A DNA stretch of 64,000 bases from Anaeromyxobacter sp. Fw109-5 (GTDB taxonomy: Bacteria; Myxococcota; Myxococcia; Myxococcales; Anaeromyxobacteraceae). Where the stretch lies: contig NC_009675.1 in the NCBI RefSeq assembly GCF_000017505.1, positions 3,543,001 to 3,607,000 on the forward strand, written 5' to 3'. The notes beneath the pieces are model-generated. The model was not told the DNA's origin, did no database searches, and saw only the letters and a program-made list of their open reading frames with translations. The position numbers and the translations under genes were made by a program. Of the stretch, positions 34,834-47,159 are shown piece by piece. Every line of letters begins with the position of its first letter. Position 1 is the first letter of the stretch.

Positions 34834-35319
34834 ATGATCCCGTCGCAGATCGAGAACCACCTCCGCGAGAGCCATCGCGGATTCGAGCATCACACCCACC
34901 GCACGGCGATGTCCGCGCAGGAGCTCGCGGCCGCCGAGCACGTGAGCGGGCACCGCGTCGCGAAGGCGGTCGTCGTGAGCCTCGACGGCCTGCTCGCCTT
35001 CGCCGTCGTGGCGGCGACGGAGCGCGTGAGCCTCGCCGCGCTGGAGGAGGCGACCGGCCGCCCCGCGGAGCTCGTCCCGGAGTCCGACTTCTCACCCCGC
35101 TTCCAGCCGTGCGAGGCCGGCGCGGAGCCGCCCCTCGCCATGTTCGGCGTGCCGATCTTCGTGGACGAGGCGCTCCTGCAGGAGCGGAAGCTCGTGATGC
35201 CGGCCGGCACGCACGAGGACGCGATCGTGCTCGACACCTCCGAGTGGATGCGCTGCGAGGGCGTCACGCCGATCGCCGCGCTGGGAGTGCCGGCGACGCG
35301 CTCCGAGTTCGGCGGCTGA
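34834..35319 (+). CDS. YbaK/EbsC-family aminoacyl-tRNA deacylase
   Basis: The 161-residue cytoplasmic protein has the YbaK/ProX fold hallmarks: an early YEH-like region (HHTHRTAMSAQELAAAEH), HRVAKAVVV (the conserved lysine of the editing site) and, near the end, MPAGTHEDAIVLDTSEW. Enzymes of this family clear mischarged tRNA such as Cys- or Ala-tRNA(Pro). GGAGGAG stands upstream of the ATG. Which tRNA it edits cannot be told. It converges on the alcohol dehydrogenase gene 14 bases away. Confidence 0.88.
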   Translation: MIPSQIENHLRESHRGFEHHTHRTAMSAQELAAAEHVSGHRVAKAVVVSLDGLLAFAVVAATERVSLAALEEATGRPAELVPESDFSPRFQPCEAGAEPPLAMFGVPIFVDEALLQERKLVMPAGTHEDAIVLDTSEWMRCEGVTPIAALGVPATRSEFGG

Positions 35320-35333
35320 CCGGCGGCGCGGTC

Positions 35334-36350
35334 TCAGGGCGCGAGCACGGCGCGGCCGACGAGGCGGCCCGCGGCGAGCGCGTCGATGCCCTCCTGGAAG
35401 CGTTCGAGCGGCAGGACGCGGTCGACCACCGTCTTCACGCGCCCGGCGGCGACGAGCTCCACCGCCGCCTGGAGCTCGGCGAGCGTGTTCCCCACCGAGG
35501 CGGTGACGACCTGCTCGCCGACCACCAGCTGGATGGGGTGGATCTCGAACGTGTCCTCCGAGTAGCCGACGAAGACGAGCCTCCCGCGCTTGGCGAGGGC
35601 GCGGGAGCTCGCGGCCATCGTCTCGCGCGTCGCGACGAGCTCGAACACCACGTCGGCGCCGCGCCCGCCGGTGAGCTCCCGGAGCCGCGCGGCGACGTCC
35701 TCCACGCCGGCGCGCACCGTCGCTTCCGCTCCCAGCGCGCGCGCCCGCTCGAGCTTCTCCGGCGTGCGGCCGACCGCGATCACGCGCGCGCCGCGGAGCC
35801 GCGCGACCTGCACGAGCCCGTACCCCACCGCCCCGACGCCGAACACCACCACCCAGTCGCCCAGCCCGACGCCGGCGAGGTTCGCGGCGTGCACCGCGGT
35901 GGTGACCCCGCACCCGATGGGCGCCGCCTCCGCGTCGCCGATCGCGTCGGGCAGGGGCACCGCGTTCCGCGCCGGGACCCGCACGTACTCGGCGAAGCCG
36001 CCGTCGGTCACGAACCCGTGCTCCGCCCGCAGGGCGTCGCACAGGTTCTCGTCGCCCCGCAGGCAGTGCGGGCAGCGGCCGCAGCCCGCGTAGTAGTACA
36101 GGATGACCCGCTCTCCGACGCGCTCGCGTGGGACGCCCTCGCCGACCGCCTCGACGCGCCCGACGATCTCGTGCCCGAGCGTGAGCGGCGCGACGCCCAG
36201 GTCGAGGAGCCCGGAGAGGAAGTGGAGCTCGGTGTGGCACACGCCCGCCGCGGACACCCGGACGAGCACGTCGCCCGGGCCGGGCGCCGGGGTGGCGATC
36301 TGCTCGAGCTGCAGCGGCTTCCTCGGGCCGTGATAGCGGATGGCGCGCAT
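35334..36350 (-). CDS. Zinc-dependent alcohol dehydrogenase (MDR superfamily)
   Basis: The 338-residue enzyme has the catalytic-zinc start AAGVCHTELHFLSG and GHEIVGRVEAVG, the structural-zinc loop with GCGRCPHCLRGDENLC, the substrate/cofactor segment IGCGVTTAVHAANLAGV, and an NAD(P)-binding VFGVGAVGYGLVQVARLRG. It should oxidise an alcohol, or reduce an aldehyde, with a nicotinamide cofactor. The substrate is unknown. ATG at 36350. Confidence 0.93.
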   Translation of the reverse strand: MRAIRYHGPRKPLQLEQIATPAPGPGDVLVRVSAAGVCHTELHFLSGLLDLGVAPLTLGHEIVGRVEAVGEGVPRERVGERVILYYYAGCGRCPHCLRGDENLCDALRAEHGFVTDGGFAEYVRVPARNAVPLPDAIGDAEAAPIGCGVTTAVHAANLAGVGLGDWVVVFGVGAVGYGLVQVARLRGARVIAVGRTPEKLERARALGAEATVRAGVEDVAARLRELTGGRGADVVFELVATRETMAASSRALAKRGRLVFVGYSEDTFEIHPIQLVVGEQVVTASVGNTLAELQAAVELVAAGRVKTVVDRVLPLERFQEGIDALAAGRLVGRAVLAP

Positions 36351-36410
36351 GCCGCCCTCGCCTAACGGAGCGAGCGACGCCCGGCTACTCTTCCTCGTCC
36401 GCCGCGCCGG

Positions 36411-36608
36411 TCACTCCCCGCGCATCGGGCAGCCGTGGGCGACCACCTCCACCGCTGCCTCCGGGTGGCGCTCGCGCAGCAGCCGGGCGTATTCCTCGGC
36501 GCGCTCCCGGTTACGCGTCCCGCAGACGGGCGGCTCGAGCCGCTCGTCCGCGCCCACGACGGTCGACGTGCAGGCGGGCGTCCCGTCGACGGTGACGTGC
36601 CAGACCAT
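36411..36608 (-). CDS. Small hypothetical protein, 65 residues
   Basis: A short frame starting at ATG 36608 encodes MVWHVTVDGTPACTS, then a charged helix (RNRERAEEYARLLRERHPE) and a final VVAHGCPMRG. It has three cysteines and no known domain. No clear ribosome-binding site precedes it. It is divergent from the DksA-like gene. The orderly beta-then-helix pattern and coding-like base use make it plausible. Confidence 0.5.
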   Translation of the reverse strand: MVWHVTVDGTPACTSTVVGADERLEPPVCGTRNRERAEEYARLLRERHPEAAVEVVAHGCPMRGE

Positions 36609-36673
36609 GGCGGCATGATACCCCGCGACGTCCGGCTGGCGCGCCGCAGAAGGTTCCGGTAGTCGTGAGGCGA

Positions 36674-37066
36674 ATGACCCCGAAGCAGCGCGCGACCCTG
36701 AAGAACACGCTCGAGCGGCTCCGCGCCGAGCTCGTCCGGGCGGGCCCCGCGAAGATCCAGCCGAACCGCACCGACGCCGCCACCACGGGCGTCGCGGACG
36801 AGGACGCGCAGGCGCTCTCCGAGATGCTCCAGGTGCTCGCCTCGCAGCGCAACAAGGGCCAGGCGGAGCTCGTCGCGCGCATCGATCGCGCCCTCGCGAA
36901 GCTGGCGTCGGCGCCCGAGGACTTCGGGCTCTGCGAGGACTGCGAGGAGGAGATCGCGCCGGGGCGGCTGGCCGTGATGCCCTACGCCACCCGCTGCCCG
37001 GCGTGCCAGGCGAAGACCGAGCCGAGGCTCGGGGCCGGGCGGCGCAAGCTCACGGACTACCGCTGA
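36674..37066 (+). CDS. TraR/DksA-type zinc-finger protein
   Basis: The product of about 130 residues has a helical coiled-coil N-terminus (KNTLERLRAELVRAG, with TDAATTGVADEDAQA and further helix) and a C-terminal C4 zinc finger, LCEDCEEEIAPGRLAVMPYATRCPACQ. Such proteins enter the secondary channel of RNA polymerase and modulate transcription with ppGpp. I chose ATG 36674; an in-frame GTG at 36665 would add three residues. It ends four bases from the convergent beta-propeller gene. Confidence 0.9.
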   Translation: MTPKQRATLKNTLERLRAELVRAGPAKIQPNRTDAATTGVADEDAQALSEMLQVLASQRNKGQAELVARIDRALAKLASAPEDFGLCEDCEEEIAPGRLAVMPYATRCPACQAKTEPRLGAGRRKLTDYR

Positions 37067-37069
37067 GCG

Positions 37070-39166
37070 TCACGGCGCCGTGAAGTCGACCCGCGCCACG
37101 TCCGTCCCCAGCGCGCGCGTGTCCTGCACGCGCAGCTCGCGCTCGGTGAACGAGAGCACCCAGTCCTCGAGGAAGATGCTCCGCTTCACCGGCGTGCTCG
37201 CGTCCGTCCACCACGTCCAGCAGCCGTCGCCGTAGGTCCCGGGCGGCTCCGGCTCGGCGTGCGCGACGCCGCCGAGGTACGTGAAGCCCTCGTCCGGACG
37301 CACGCGGTAGATCATGAGGCCGCTGAAGGTCATGGTCGCGCCGTAGCCGCCGCTCGCGTCGCCGCCCTCGCAGATCACCATCGGCAGGGCGAGGAGCGAC
37401 CTCGGCGCGAAGTAGTTGAAGGCGAGGTGATCGGTCGCCGCCTCGGAGGTGGACCCGCGCGTGCCGATCAGCTCCCGGTACGCGAGGGCGGGCGCGGCGG
37501 GGTCCGCGACGTCGAAGAGCTGGAGCTGGAAGCCGGTGAACCAGGCGAAGTCGCCCTGGTCGGCGGCGTCGAAGCCGAGGGTGAGGAGGTGGCCCGGATC
37601 GACGAGGTGGAGGTACGTCGAGAACCCCGGCACCTTCAGCTCGCCGGCGACGGCGGGCGCCGCCGGCTCGGCGAGGTCGAGCACGAACAGCGGGTCGGTC
37701 TTCTTGAAGGTGACGACGAAGGCGCGGGCGCCGTCGAAGCGCACCGCGCGGATGTCCTCGCCCGGCGCGATCCCGTCCAGGCGGCCCACCTCCTCGAGCC
37801 TTCCGCCCGTCTCGCGCAGCACGGTCACCGCGCTGCGGGTGGCCGGATCCGGCAGGTGACCGGTGGTGGTCGCGATCCGCAGCGCGCCCCCGTGCTCGTC
37901 CAGCGAGAACGAGCTCAGCACGCGCCCCCCGACGAGCCCGCTGGCGGCGTACTCGGACCGCGGCGAGGGCGCGTCCGCCAGCCGGAAGGCGTGCACCGTG
38001 GTGGCCTCCGGGCTCGTCTCGGGCTCCGCCCAGAACCAGCTCCCGCCGCGCCACGCGTGCGGCGAGGCGAGGTACAGCGCGTCCGGCCCCGCGTAGACGA
38101 AGCCGGGCCGCCCGAGCACGGACGTCACGGAGAGCGGACCGTCCCCCGCGGACGAGAGCGACGCGATCGACACGAACCCCGCCCCCTCGCCCTCGGCCGA
38201 CGCGTAGAACCCCGGACATCCGCCGAGCACGTCGGCGTCCTCGACGTCGCCGTCCGCGCGGTGGCGGACGTCGCGCGCCGAGGGCACCCAGCCGCCGAGG
38301 TCCGCCTCCTCGATGCGGGCGCGGTTCTCGCGGCGGAGCCGCTCGAACGCCGCGCGGGTCCCGTCCTCACCCGTACCGTCGCAGTAGCCCGAGCTCGGCC
38401 AGAGCTCCAGGCCGGGCACGCTCCGCTCCGGGAGCGCGACGACGGCGTGGACCGAGGCGCCGATCCTGCGCGCGGCGAGGTAGGAGCCGTTGAACGTCAC
38501 CTCGCGCACCACGCGCGGATGGGCCGGCTCCGAGACCTCGAGCAGCGTGAGCTTCGACGCGTTGCCGTCCCCCGACGGCACGCAGTCGTAGCCGTACGTG
38601 CAGTCGCCGCCTGCCGGCCACGTCGGCGCCCCCGGCGCGCCCGGCGCGGGCCCCTCGGCAGGCCGCGGCACGGACGAGAACACGAGCAGGTGCCCCTCGT
38701 GCAGCAAGAGGCCCTTCGGCGTCCCCTCGACCTGCACCACCGCGATCCGGCGCGTCTCGGCCGCCGGCCAGGCGTCGAGGATCTGCACGCGACCGTCGCC
38801 CACGGCGTAGACCACGTTCCCGTCCGTCTTCACGAGGTCGGGCTCGTCCACGCCGGCGACCTGCACGTTGGTGTCGGACCGGTCCATCGCCCCCCCGCCG
38901 GCGTCGCCCTCGGGCGTCGCGGGCCCGGGGACGAGCGGGGGCTGCCCGTACGCATGGTCCCAGCAGCGCCCCTCGAGCGCGGCGGCGAGGTTGGCGTCGA
39001 GGTCCCGCTCCATGTCGGCGATGGCGCGGTCGCGGAGCGCGCGGGCCAGGTCCTCGCAGCCGGCGATGGGATCGAGCCCGACGCGGGCGACCGCGACCGC
39101 CGGCCGATCGCGATCGGCGCGGCAGGCCAGGACGAGGAGCGCGAAGACGAGCGTCGACGCACGCAC
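37070..39166 (-). CDS. Secreted beta-propeller-domain lipoprotein (PF09826 type)
   Basis: The 698-residue product begins with a signal peptide and lipobox (LLVLAC) and matches the secreted beta-propeller family, whose signature TNVQVAGVDEPDLVKTDGN is present near residue 100. Blade-like stretches follow: VVYAVGDGRVQILDAW, LTLLEVSEPAHPRVV, GEDIRAVRFDGARAFVVTFK, DPLFVLDLAEPAAPAVAGEL. Acidic loops suggest calcium or a protein ligand. The ATG at 39166 opens MRASTLVFALL. Function unknown. Confidence 0.88.
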   Translation of the reverse strand: MRASTLVFALLVLACRADRDRPAVAVARVGLDPIAGCEDLARALRDRAIADMERDLDANLAAALEGRCWDHAYGQPPLVPGPATPEGDAGGGAMDRSDTNVQVAGVDEPDLVKTDGNVVYAVGDGRVQILDAWPAAETRRIAVVQVEGTPKGLLLHEGHLLVFSSVPRPAEGPAPGAPGAPTWPAGGDCTYGYDCVPSGDGNASKLTLLEVSEPAHPRVVREVTFNGSYLAARRIGASVHAVVALPERSVPGLELWPSSGYCDGTGEDGTRAAFERLRRENRARIEEADLGGWVPSARDVRHRADGDVEDADVLGGCPGFYASAEGEGAGFVSIASLSSAGDGPLSVTSVLGRPGFVYAGPDALYLASPHAWRGGSWFWAEPETSPEATTVHAFRLADAPSPRSEYAASGLVGGRVLSSFSLDEHGGALRIATTTGHLPDPATRSAVTVLRETGGRLEEVGRLDGIAPGEDIRAVRFDGARAFVVTFKKTDPLFVLDLAEPAAPAVAGELKVPGFSTYLHLVDPGHLLTLGFDAADQGDFAWFTGFQLQLFDVADPAAPALAYRELIGTRGSTSEAATDHLAFNYFAPRSLLALPMVICEGGDASGGYGATMTFSGLMIYRVRPDEGFTYLGGVAHAEPEPPGTYGDGCWTWWTDASTPVKRSIFLEDWVLSFTERELRVQDTRALGTDVARVDFTAP

Positions 39167-39313
39167 GAGGCACCTCCGGGCGCGGCGAGCGCCGCGTCCA
39201 AGGAGGATAGACCGGCGCGACGCGTCCGGCGGGGCCGGGCAGGGGCGGCTCTTCCAGGGACGGCTCCGGCGGGAGCGCGGCGCGCCGTCCGGGGCGTGCG
39301 TTCCCGGGGTGAG

Positions 39314-40771
39314 CTAGCCCGTGGGGCGATGCGCGTCGAGGCCGAGTGGGGGGCCGAGCCTCACCGCATGCACCGGGAGCCAGACCACGAAGCGCGCTCC
39401 TCCGGTATGGACGCCGTCGAGGAACATCGTGCCGCCGTGGCGCTCGACGATCTGGTAGCTCGTCGCGAGCCCCAGGCCGGTGCCCTTGCCCACGCCCTTG
39501 GTCGTGAAGAAGGGCTCGAACAGGCGCGCCTGATGCTCGGCGGCCACGCCCGGCCCGCTGTCCGTCACGGTCACCTCGATCCGATCGCCCGCCGTTCGCG
39601 CCGCCACCGCGACCGTCCCGTCGGCGCCGACGGCGTCCAGGGCGTTCTGGATGAGGTTGTGCCAGACCTGGTTGAGCTGTCCCGGCTGGTAGGTGATGCG
39701 CGGGAGCGGACCGACCTCGACCGTGACGTGCACGCCCTCGGGCAGCCGGCGCGAGAGGAGCGTGGCGGTCGCGCGGAGCCCCTGGCTCGGATCGTCGAGC
39801 ACCATGTCCGGAGCGTCGCCGCGGATGAAGGAGCGCAGGTCCGCGTGCACCTGCCGGACCCGCTCCATCGCCGCGCGCATCATGTCCGTCGCGTCGCGGA
39901 CGTCGGCGGCGGTGGTCGCGACGTCCAGCTCCGCGCACCGCCGTCGCAGCGCGTCCACGTCCGCGGGGGTCGCCTCCTCCGCGGCCCGCGCCACTCCGAG
40001 GAGGCCGTCCATCGAGGCGCGCAGCGGCTCGAGGTTGTTGTGCAGGACGTTGAGCGGGTTGTTGATCTCGTGCGACAGGCCGGCGAGGAGCCGCCCCAGC
40101 GCGGACAGCTTCTCCGAGGCGACCAGCCGTGACTGCGCGTCGCGGAGCTGCTCCAGCGTGCGCTCCACGTCGGCGTTGCGCTTGGCCAGCGCGTGCGACG
40201 CGTCGAAGGCGTCGCGCACGAGCCGGCCGCGCACCCAGACCATGATGGTCGCGATCATCCCCGCGCTGCCGATGTAGAACCCCACCGCCACGTAGTCGGC
40301 GGCCTCGCGCATCCCGGGCCAGAGCGCGAACCCCGCGCACATGACGGCGACGAGCCACGAGAAGAGCCCCGCCGCCCACCGCGTCGGCCAGGAGAACAGC
40401 GCCCCGACGCCCCAGAAGTAGAGCGAGAACCCGAACACGTAGGCCGGGAAGTGCCGGACGTGCGGGAGCATGAGCGCGATGGTCGCGCCGCTGTACGCCA
40501 GCTCGGCCGCGACCCACGTCCGCAGCGCGCGGGTGGTCCCGACCCGGCGGACGACGAGCACCACGGCCCACGCCACGGCCGCCGCGGCGAGCCGCATGGC
40601 CGTGAAGGGGTTCAGGAGCGCCGGCTCGAGGTACGCGTCGAACGCGATCCAGAGCGGGACCAGCACGCCGGTGAGCACGACGGCGGTGGTCCCCTCCCAG
40701 CGCTCCCGCTGGAGGGACGCCGCCTCCCAAGCTGCCGCGACGTCGAGGCTCGCCGGCTGGGACGCGGACAC
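39314..40771 (-). CDS. Membrane-bound sensor histidine kinase
   Basis: The 485-residue kinase has about six membrane helices (residues 30-182), a coiled-coil linker with DVERTLEQLRDAQSRLVASEKL, the phospho-acceptor motif LSHEINNPL (His234), and a catalytic domain with N-box HNLIQNALDAVG, G1 DSGPGV, F-box LFEPFFTTK and G2 GTGLGLATSYQI. It lacks a periplasmic sensor domain, so the signal is probably sensed in the membrane. A GTG start follows GGAG. It lies 13 bases after the receiver gene, forming a two-component pair. Confidence 0.93.
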   Translation of the reverse strand: MSASQPASLDVAAAWEAASLQRERWEGTTAVVLTGVLVPLWIAFDAYLEPALLNPFTAMRLAAAAVAWAVVLVVRRVGTTRALRTWVAAELAYSGATIALMLPHVRHFPAYVFGFSLYFWGVGALFSWPTRWAAGLFSWLVAVMCAGFALWPGMREAADYVAVGFYIGSAGMIATIMVWVRGRLVRDAFDASHALAKRNADVERTLEQLRDAQSRLVASEKLSALGRLLAGLSHEINNPLNVLHNNLEPLRASMDGLLGVARAAEEATPADVDALRRRCAELDVATTAADVRDATDMMRAAMERVRQVHADLRSFIRGDAPDMVLDDPSQGLRATATLLSRRLPEGVHVTVEVGPLPRITYQPGQLNQVWHNLIQNALDAVGADGTVAVAARTAGDRIEVTVTDSGPGVAAEHQARLFEPFFTTKGVGKGTGLGLATSYQIVERHGGTMFLDGVHTGGARFVVWLPVHAVRLGPPLGLDAHRPTG

Positions 40772-40784
40772 CGGAGCTCCGAGG

Positions 40785-41207
40785 CTACGCAGCGTCGATC
40801 CCGCCGCGCTCGAGGCGACGGTCGCGGGCGGCGCGGATCTGCTCGTCGATGATCCGCTCGAGCGCCTCGCGATCCCACGGCTTCATCACGACCGCGGAGG
40901 CGAGCCCCGAGCGCGCCGCCGCCGCGAGCTCCGGCAGGTCCGGGTACCCGGTCACGAGGATTCTTCCGACGGTGGGGTGGTCGCGCTGGAGGTGCGCGAG
41001 CAGCTGCAGCCCGTTCATGCCGGGCATGGCGTAGTCGACGAGGGCGACGTCGAACGGGCCGGCGGCGAGCGCCGCCAGCGCCTCGTCGCCGGACAGCGCG
41101 AGCTCGGCGTCGTACTCCGCGCGGAACACGATGCGGAACGTGCGGAGGTTCGCGTGGTCGTCGTCGACCACGAGGATCCTGGGCTTCGCGGCGGCCGCGG
41201 GAGTCAC
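40785..41207 (-). CDS. Single-domain response regulator
   Basis: The 140-residue protein is a lone receiver domain: acidic pocket VVDDDHA at residues 13-19, the phosphorylation site in ALVDYAMPGMNG (Asp58), LVTGY (Thr86) and the switch lysine in VVMKPWD. It has no DNA-binding or enzymatic domain, so it acts by protein contact or as a phosphate relay. A GTG start at 41207 is the best fit, with weak ribosome-binding signal. It lies just before the histidine kinase gene. Confidence 0.88.
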   Translation of the reverse strand: MTPAAAAKPRILVVDDDHANLRTFRIVFRAEYDAELALSGDEALAALAAGPFDVALVDYAMPGMNGLQLLAHLQRDHPTVGRILVTGYPDLPELAAAARSGLASAVVMKPWDREALERIIDEQIRAARDRRLERGGIDAA

Positions 41208-41311
41208 CCGCGCAGGATAGCGGAACCTGCCGGCTGCGCCGAGGGGCCCGACGTCCCAGGCAACAGGGACGTCCCAGGCGGCCGATCGCCGGCTCGCCCT
41301 TCCCCGGCGGA

Positions 41312-44300
41312 TCAGCGCTCGCCCGCCGGCTCGTGGCGGAAGAACAGCGCGCCCAGGGGCGGCAGCGTGAGGGACAGCGAATGGAGCCGCCCGTGCGCGC
41401 CCACCGGCGCGGCCTCCTGCCCGCCCAGGTTCCCCCACCCGCTCCCGCCGTAGCGCTGCGCGTCGCTGTTCAGGACCTCGCGCCAGAAACCGCCGCGCGG
41501 CACGCCCACCCGGTAGTTCGGGCGGGCGACGGGGGTGAAGTTGAGGACCACGAGGATCTCCGGGTCGCCCTCCCGCCCCTTCCTCAGGAACGAGAGCACG
41601 CTCGCCTCGGCGTCGTTGGCGTCGATCCACTCGAAGCCCGCCGGCTCGAAGTCGCGGACGTGCAGCGCCGGGTTCTCGCGCATGAGCCGGTTCAGATCCT
41701 CGACCCAGGTCCTCACCCCCGCGTGCCCCTCGATCCCGAGGAGGTGCCAGTCGAGGCTCCGCTCGTGGCTCCACTCCTGCCCCTGCGCGAGCTCACCGCC
41801 CATGAAGAGCAGCTTCTTCCCGGACTGCGCCCATTGGTACGCGTAGAGCAGGCGCAGGTTCGCGAGCTTCTGCCAGGCGTCCCCCGGCATCCGGCCGAGC
41901 AGGGAGCGCTTTCCGTGAACCACCTCGTCGTGCGAGAGGGCGAGCACGAAGTTCTCCGAGAAGGCGTACATCATCCGGAAGGTCACCTCGTTGTGATGGA
42001 ACTTCCGGAACACCGGATCGTGGCCCATGTACGCGAGCGTGTCGTGCATCCAGCCCATGTCCCACTTCATCCCGAAGCCCAGGCCGCCGACGTAGAGCGG
42101 GCGGGACACCATGGGCCAGGAGGTCGACTCCTCCGCGATCGTCTGGACGTCCGGGTACTCCGCGTACACCACCTCGTTGAAGCGGCGCAGGAAGTCGATC
42201 GCCTCGAGGTTCTCGCGGCCGCCGTACTTGTTCGGGATCCACTCACCGTGCTTGCGCGAGTAGTCCAGGTAGAGCATCGACGCGACCGCGTCCACGCGGA
42301 GCCCGTCCGCGTGGTACGCGTCGAGCCAGAAGAGCGCCGAGGAGAGCAGGAAGCTCCGCACCTCGTTCCGCCCGTAGTTGAAGATGAAGCTGTCCCAGTC
42401 CGGGTGGTGTCCCTGGCGCCGATCGGCGTGCTCGAAGAGGTGCGTGCCGTCGAAGTAGGCGAGGCCGTGCTCGTCGGTCGGGAAGTGCGACGGCACCCAG
42501 TCCAGGATGACGCCGATCCCGCGCTGGTGGAGCGTGTCCACGAGGAACATGAAGTCCTGCGGCGTCCCGTAGCGGCTCGTGGGCGCGAAGTAGCCCGTCG
42601 TCTGGTAGCCCCATGAGCCGTAGAACGGGTGCTCGGTGACGGGGAGCAGCTCGACGTGGGTGAAGCCCAGGGCCGCGACGTGATCGGCGAGGAGCGGCGC
42701 CAGCTCGCGGTAGGTGAGCGGCCGGTTCCCCTCCTCGGGCACGCGGCGCCACGAGCCCAGGTGCACCTCGTAGACGCTCATCGGGCTCGCGAGCCCGTTC
42801 CGCTCGCGGCGCGCGCGCATCCACGCGTCGTCGCCCCACGCGTAGGCGAGGTCCCAGACGATCGACTGCGTCCCCGGGGCCGTCTCGTGCATGAAGCCGA
42901 ACGGGTCCGCCTTGTCCACCGCGTAGCCGCGCTCCCGCGAGCGCAGGTGGTACTTGTAGACGGCCCCCTTCCCCACGCCGGGCAGGAAGCCCTGCCACAG
43001 GCCCGAGTCGTCGATCCGCCGGAGCGGGTGCCGCTCCTTGTCCCAGCCGTTGAAGTCCCCGATGACGCTCACCCGCTCGGCGTTCGGGGCCCACACGGTG
43101 AACGACGTCCCCGCCGCGCCGTCGATCGTCTGCGGATGCGCACCCAGGGTGCGGTAGGCGCGGTGGTTCGTCCCCTCGTTCCAGAGGTGCCGGTCGAGCT
43201 CGCCGGGTCCGCCGCGCGCGAGCACCGCCCCCGGCGCCCCGCCTTCCCGCGCCTCTCGCGCCGCCGCTCGCGGCGCCTCCCTCGTTCCCTTGGTCGGCAA
43301 CGCGTCCTCCCGCTCCCGGGCTCCGGCCTCCGCCGCGCCGAGCAGCTCGGCGATCCCTTCCAGCGGCAGCCGGACCCAGTCCGGCCGGTTGTTGAGCTCG
43401 TAGGCGAGCTCGTACAGCGCCTTCTCCGTGAGGTACAGCGCGAGGAGCTCCCGCAGCTCCCCTCCCGCGGGCAGGAACCGGGCGCCTCGGGCGGCGTCCA
43501 GGTACGCGCGCAGGAAGCTCGCGGCCACCCACGCGTACCACACCCGGGCCCACGCCTGCGCGTGCGCCGCCTCGCCCGGCGCGGCGTCCGGCCGCTCCGC
43601 GCGGCGCGCCGGGCCCGCGTGCGCCGCGTAGTGGAGCGAGCGCACCATCCCCGCGACGTCCCGCAGCGGAGACGCCTTGGCGCGCCGCTCCGCCATCGGT
43701 CTCGCGGGCTCCCCCTCGAAGTCGATCACCACGTAGTCGCCCCCCGTCCTGAGCACCTGGCCGAGGTGGAAGTCACCGTGCGTCCGCGTCCGCAGGGCGG
43801 TCAGCGGCCGGTCGAGCACCCAGCGGAGGCCAAGCTCGAGCTCGTCCTCGCGCGCGAGGACGGCCTCGGCGCGCGCGCGCACCTCGGGCGGGAGCACGTC
43901 GCGGCGTCGCCGCAGCAGCGCGAGCGCGGCGCGGACCTGCGCGCGGGCGCCGTCGTGGAGCCGGCGACGGTCCTCGCGCGAGAACGGCTCGGGGCGGAAC
44001 GCCTCCTCGTCCACGCCGCGCGCGAGCGCGAGGTGCAGCTCCGCCGTCCGGCGGCCGAGCAGCGCGGCGGCGTCGAGCGACGGCGCGGCGAGCGCGCGGA
44101 GCTCGGGAGGCGGCGCGACGCCCGCGAGCTCCACGAGCGCGGCGGCGGGGGCCGCGGGGGGCGCGCGGCCGGCGGCGCGATCGAGGAACGCGCTCAGCTC
44201 GGCGAGCGTGAACTCCCACGCGTCCCCCCGGTTCGGGACGAACGCCTGGAGGAGCGCGAGGACGTGGGGCTCGCCGCCGCGCGGCCGGTACTCCACCGCG

Positions 44301-44965
44301 CCGAGCACCGCCGGTACGTTCGGGAACGCGGCGCGCTCGGTGAGGTAGGCGCCGACCTCCAGCTCCGGGTTCGGGCCGGCCTCCGTCCGCCGGAAGAGCT
44401 TCAGGATCATCCGATCCCCGAAGCGGATCGAGGTGTTGCTCTGCTCGCCGCCCAGGGGCGTCGGGACGAGCTCCTCCACCCCCTCCGAGCGCCGCGCGAA
44501 CGCGCGCGTGGACCAGGCGACGATCTCGCCCCCCCGGCCCTTCAGCGTGCGCCCGTGGGCGATGGCGTCGAGGAGCGCCCGCGAGAACGCCGGATCGCGA
44601 TCCGTGGCGTACAGGACGCCCTGCTCACCTCCGGCCTCGAGCAGCGCCACCTCCGAGCCAGGCCAGGCGCCGTGGACCCTGTCGGCCCACGGGCCGGGCG
44701 CGAACGCGAGCGGGAGCGAGTACACCTCCGGCGCCGAGTCCCCGTAGCTCACGCGCAGGAAGACCAGGCGCGACGCCCCTGGCCCCGGCCCCACCGGCGC
44801 CGCGTCGAGGAGCTCGACCCGCTGGATTCGCCGGGCCTTTCCGCCGAACCAGCGGCGGCCGACGAGGTAAGGCGGCAACGCCGCCTCCAGGCCCGCCCGC
44901 CCCGGGCCGTGCAGGAGCTCGTCCCACGGTCCCGTCGTCGTGAGCCTCGAGAGCGAAGCGTCCAT
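41312..44965 (-). CDS. glgB: Maltokinase fused to 1,4-alpha-glucan branching enzyme (GlgB)
   Basis: This 1217-residue protein joins two enzymes. Residues 1 to about 560 match maltokinase (Pep2), which phosphorylates maltose to maltose-1-phosphate: [34 protein letters not shown], and the kinase-like [26 protein letters not shown]. After a linker with DALPTKG, residues about 590-1217 form a GH13 branching enzyme with its CBM48 (TFTVWAP-like, [12 protein letters not shown]), [15 protein letters not shown] (nucleophile Asp near 892), [10 protein letters not shown] (acid Glu near 944) and [11 protein letters not shown]. It starts 16 bases after glgE, with GAGGAGAGG before the ATG. Kinase product passes to GlgE, and the glucan then returns to this branching domain. 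Confidence 0.93.
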   Translation of the reverse strand: MDASLSRLTTTGPWDELLHGPGRAGLEAALPPYLVGRRWFGGKARRIQRVELLDAAPVGPGPGASRLVFLRVSYGDSAPEVYSLPLAFAPGPWADRVHGAWPGSEVALLEAGGEQGVLYATDRDPAFSRALLDAIAHGRTLKGRGGEIVAWSTRAFARRSEGVEELVPTPLGGEQSNTSIRFGDRMILKLFRRTEAGPNPELEVGAYLTERAAFPNVPAVLGAVEYRPRGGEPHVLALLQAFVPNRGDAWEFTLAELSAFLDRAAGRAPPAAPAAALVELAGVAPPPELRALAAPSLDAAALLGRRTAELHLALARGVDEEAFRPEPFSREDRRRLHDGARAQVRAALALLRRRRDVLPPEVRARAEAVLAREDELELGLRWVLDRPLTALRTRTHGDFHLGQVLRTGGDYVVIDFEGEPARPMAERRAKASPLRDVAGMVRSLHYAAHAGPARRAERPDAAPGEAAHAQAWARVWYAWVAASFLRAYLDAARGARFLPAGGELRELLALYLTEKALYELAYELNNRPDWVRLPLEGIAELLGAAEAGAREREDALPTKGTREAPRAAAREAREGGAPGAVLARGGPGELDRHLWNEGTNHRAYRTLGAHPQTIDGAAGTSFTVWAPNAERVSVIGDFNGWDKERHPLRRIDDSGLWQGFLPGVGKGAVYKYHLRSRERGYAVDKADPFGFMHETAPGTQSIVWDLAYAWGDDAWMRARRERNGLASPMSVYEVHLGSWRRVPEEGNRPLTYRELAPLLADHVAALGFTHVELLPVTEHPFYGSWGYQTTGYFAPTSRYGTPQDFMFLVDTLHQRGIGVILDWVPSHFPTDEHGLAYFDGTHLFEHADRRQGHHPDWDSFIFNYGRNEVRSFLLSSALFWLDAYHADGLRVDAVASMLYLDYSRKHGEWIPNKYGGRENLEAIDFLRRFNEVVYAEYPDVQTIAEESTSWPMVSRPLYVGGLGFGMKWDMGWMHDTLAYMGHDPVFRKFHHNEVTFRMMYAFSENFVLALSHDEVVHGKRSLLGRMPGDAWQKLANLRLLYAYQWAQSGKKLLFMGGELAQGQEWSHERSLDWHLLGIEGHAGVRTWVEDLNRLMRENPALHVRDFEPAGFEWIDANDAEASVLSFLRKGREGDPEILVVLNFTPVARPNYRVGVPRGGFWREVLNSDAQRYGGSGWGNLGGQEAAPVGAHGRLHSLSLTLPPLGALFFRHEPAGER

Positions 44966-44981
44966 CCTCTCCTCGCGCCGT

Positions 44982-47006
<2,025 letters not shown>

Positions 47007-47159
47007 GTCCACCTCGCGGTGCGGTGTCCGACGGCAATGTGTGGGCGCTACGGCGCGGCGCGCACGGCGCACGGCGGTGGAGCGGGCGAGCCTCGTCCCG
47101 GTCCCGCGCCGGGCGAGGCCCGGGGCGCACGCGAGCGGACTGCCGTCCCCTCGGCCCGA

